Source: CAYLXX01 sp964387955
GTDB taxonomy: Bacteria > Patescibacteriota > Microgenomatia > UBA1406 > GWC2-37-13
Direction: 5' to 3'
DNA length: 5,277 nt
NCBI GenBank assembly: GCA_964387955.1
Contig: CAYLXX010000048.1
Location: 1-5,277 of the forward strand
In this document: positions 5,162 to 5,277 of the stretch, one piece after another
How the letters are laid out: the number at the start of each line of letters is the position of its first letter
How positions within the stretch are numbered: position 1 is the stretch's first letter
The notes under the pieces: generated by a model
Told to the model about the DNA's origin: nothing
Database searches by the model: none
The model's input: the letters and a program-made list of their open reading frames with translations, nothing else
Program-made: the position numbers and the translations under genes

Positions 5162-5190
5162 TTGTTAATGAGGGTTAAACATGAGAAAAT
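5162..5190 (+). promoter_or_regulatory. Candidate promoter of the 3'-partial gene
   Basis: TTGTTA (5162-5167) and GAAAAT (5185-5190) are 17 bases apart, and TGA at 5182-5184 adds an extended -10. The predicted start near 5197 again lies within a few bases of the ATG at 5201. Each hexamer matches consensus at four of six positions. Confidence 0.35.
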
Positions 5191-5200
5191 GCACACAACG

Positions 5201-5277
5201 ATGGAAAAAGAGATTAAAAAAACCATCCAATACTTCGGCTTTTTTCATTATGCGCCCTTAAAAGACGAAATATACCT
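5201..5277 (+). CDS. Partial CDS, N-terminus only (cut by window end)
   Basis: An open frame starts at ATG 5201, or in frame at ATG 5189, and runs to the window edge, giving 25 complete codons that begin MEKEIKKTIQYFGFFHYAPL. The pattern of a charged helix followed by an aromatic Tyr-Phe-x-Phe-Phe-x-Tyr-x-Pro-Leu and then Asp-Glu-Ile-Tyr resembles the N-terminal helix-turn-helix-like segment that I recall from uncharacterised CPR proteins with the form 'YFDIFDYPLT..EI'. That resemblance is from memory and gives no firm function. The start at 5201 is favoured by the extended -10-like promoter just upstream. The gene is divergent from the minus-strand hypothetical gene, with about 75 bases between their starts. 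Confidence 0.6.
   Translation, partial: MEKEIKKTIQYFGFFHYAPLKDEIY

Noticed and set aside
5041..5226. Minus-strand open frame of 61 codons at the right end
   Set aside because: It overlaps the better-supported minus-strand gene in another frame and would run through the promoter region and start of the divergent partial gene.
5181..5261. Plus-strand ATG at 5181 with a GAGGG-like sequence upstream
   Set aside because: That frame stops at 5259-5261 after 26 codons; the frame of 5189 and 5201 stays open and has a more protein-like sequence.
1..5277. TGA-recoded genetic code (Gracilibacteria or Absconditabacteria type)
   Set aside because: Genes contain no internal in-frame TGA, glycine is written with GGN codons, and the sortase and glycosyltransferase end at TGA at family-typical lengths.

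Overview
The window looks like chromosomal DNA from a small-genome bacterium, most plausibly a member of the Candidate Phyla Radiation (Patescibacteria). This placement is an inference from four things: the sortase, PEGA-domain protein, MreB and WecB/TagA/CpsF set with its diverged sequences; tight gene packing; a tRNA gene with no encoded CCA; and no Shine-Dalgarno sequence in front of any gene. TGA is used as a stop, and no in-frame TGA interrupts the genes, so the standard bacterial code fits better than the TGA=Gly code of some CPR lineages. I see no insertion sequence, phage gene or CRISPR array.

Layout. (1) Bases 3-74 are a complete tRNA-Arg(CCU), followed after only 10 bases by a membrane-anchored sortase (85-783) and an overlapping unrecognised gene (about 755-1225). 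(2) On the minus strand, ending one base from that gene, is a single-pass PEGA-domain protein with a beta-propeller-like C-terminal part (1227-2585). (3) A 97-bp divergent spacer carries promoter-like elements, an 11-bp direct repeat and a 12-bp perfect palindrome, and leads into a stand-alone mreB (2683-3693). (4) A 283-bp AT-rich spacer with a second direct repeat and a TATAAT box precedes a WecB/TagA/CpsF-family glycosyltransferase (3977-4723). (5) A minus-strand gene of unknown function (4712-5125) overlaps the 3' end of the glycosyltransferase. A divergent plus-strand gene begins near 5201 and runs off the window.

The theme is the cell envelope. MreB would organise wall synthesis from inside the membrane. 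The glycosyltransferase would build a lipid-linked surface glycan at the inner membrane face. The sortase would process or attach surface proteins. The PEGA protein would face outward from the membrane. The genes are not one operon, because orientation changes several times, so cooperation between them is inferred from proximity and family.

The most interesting signals are not new enzyme families but expression features: start codons directly behind -10-like boxes with no ribosome binding site, a sortase start codon immediately behind a tRNA, a terminator-like hairpin inside mreB, and two pairs of direct repeats spaced about two helical turns apart in front of mreB and the glycosyltransferase gene. 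MreB also has an Asp-to-Asn change in its phosphate-2 loop. I found no convincing wholly new multi-gene system.
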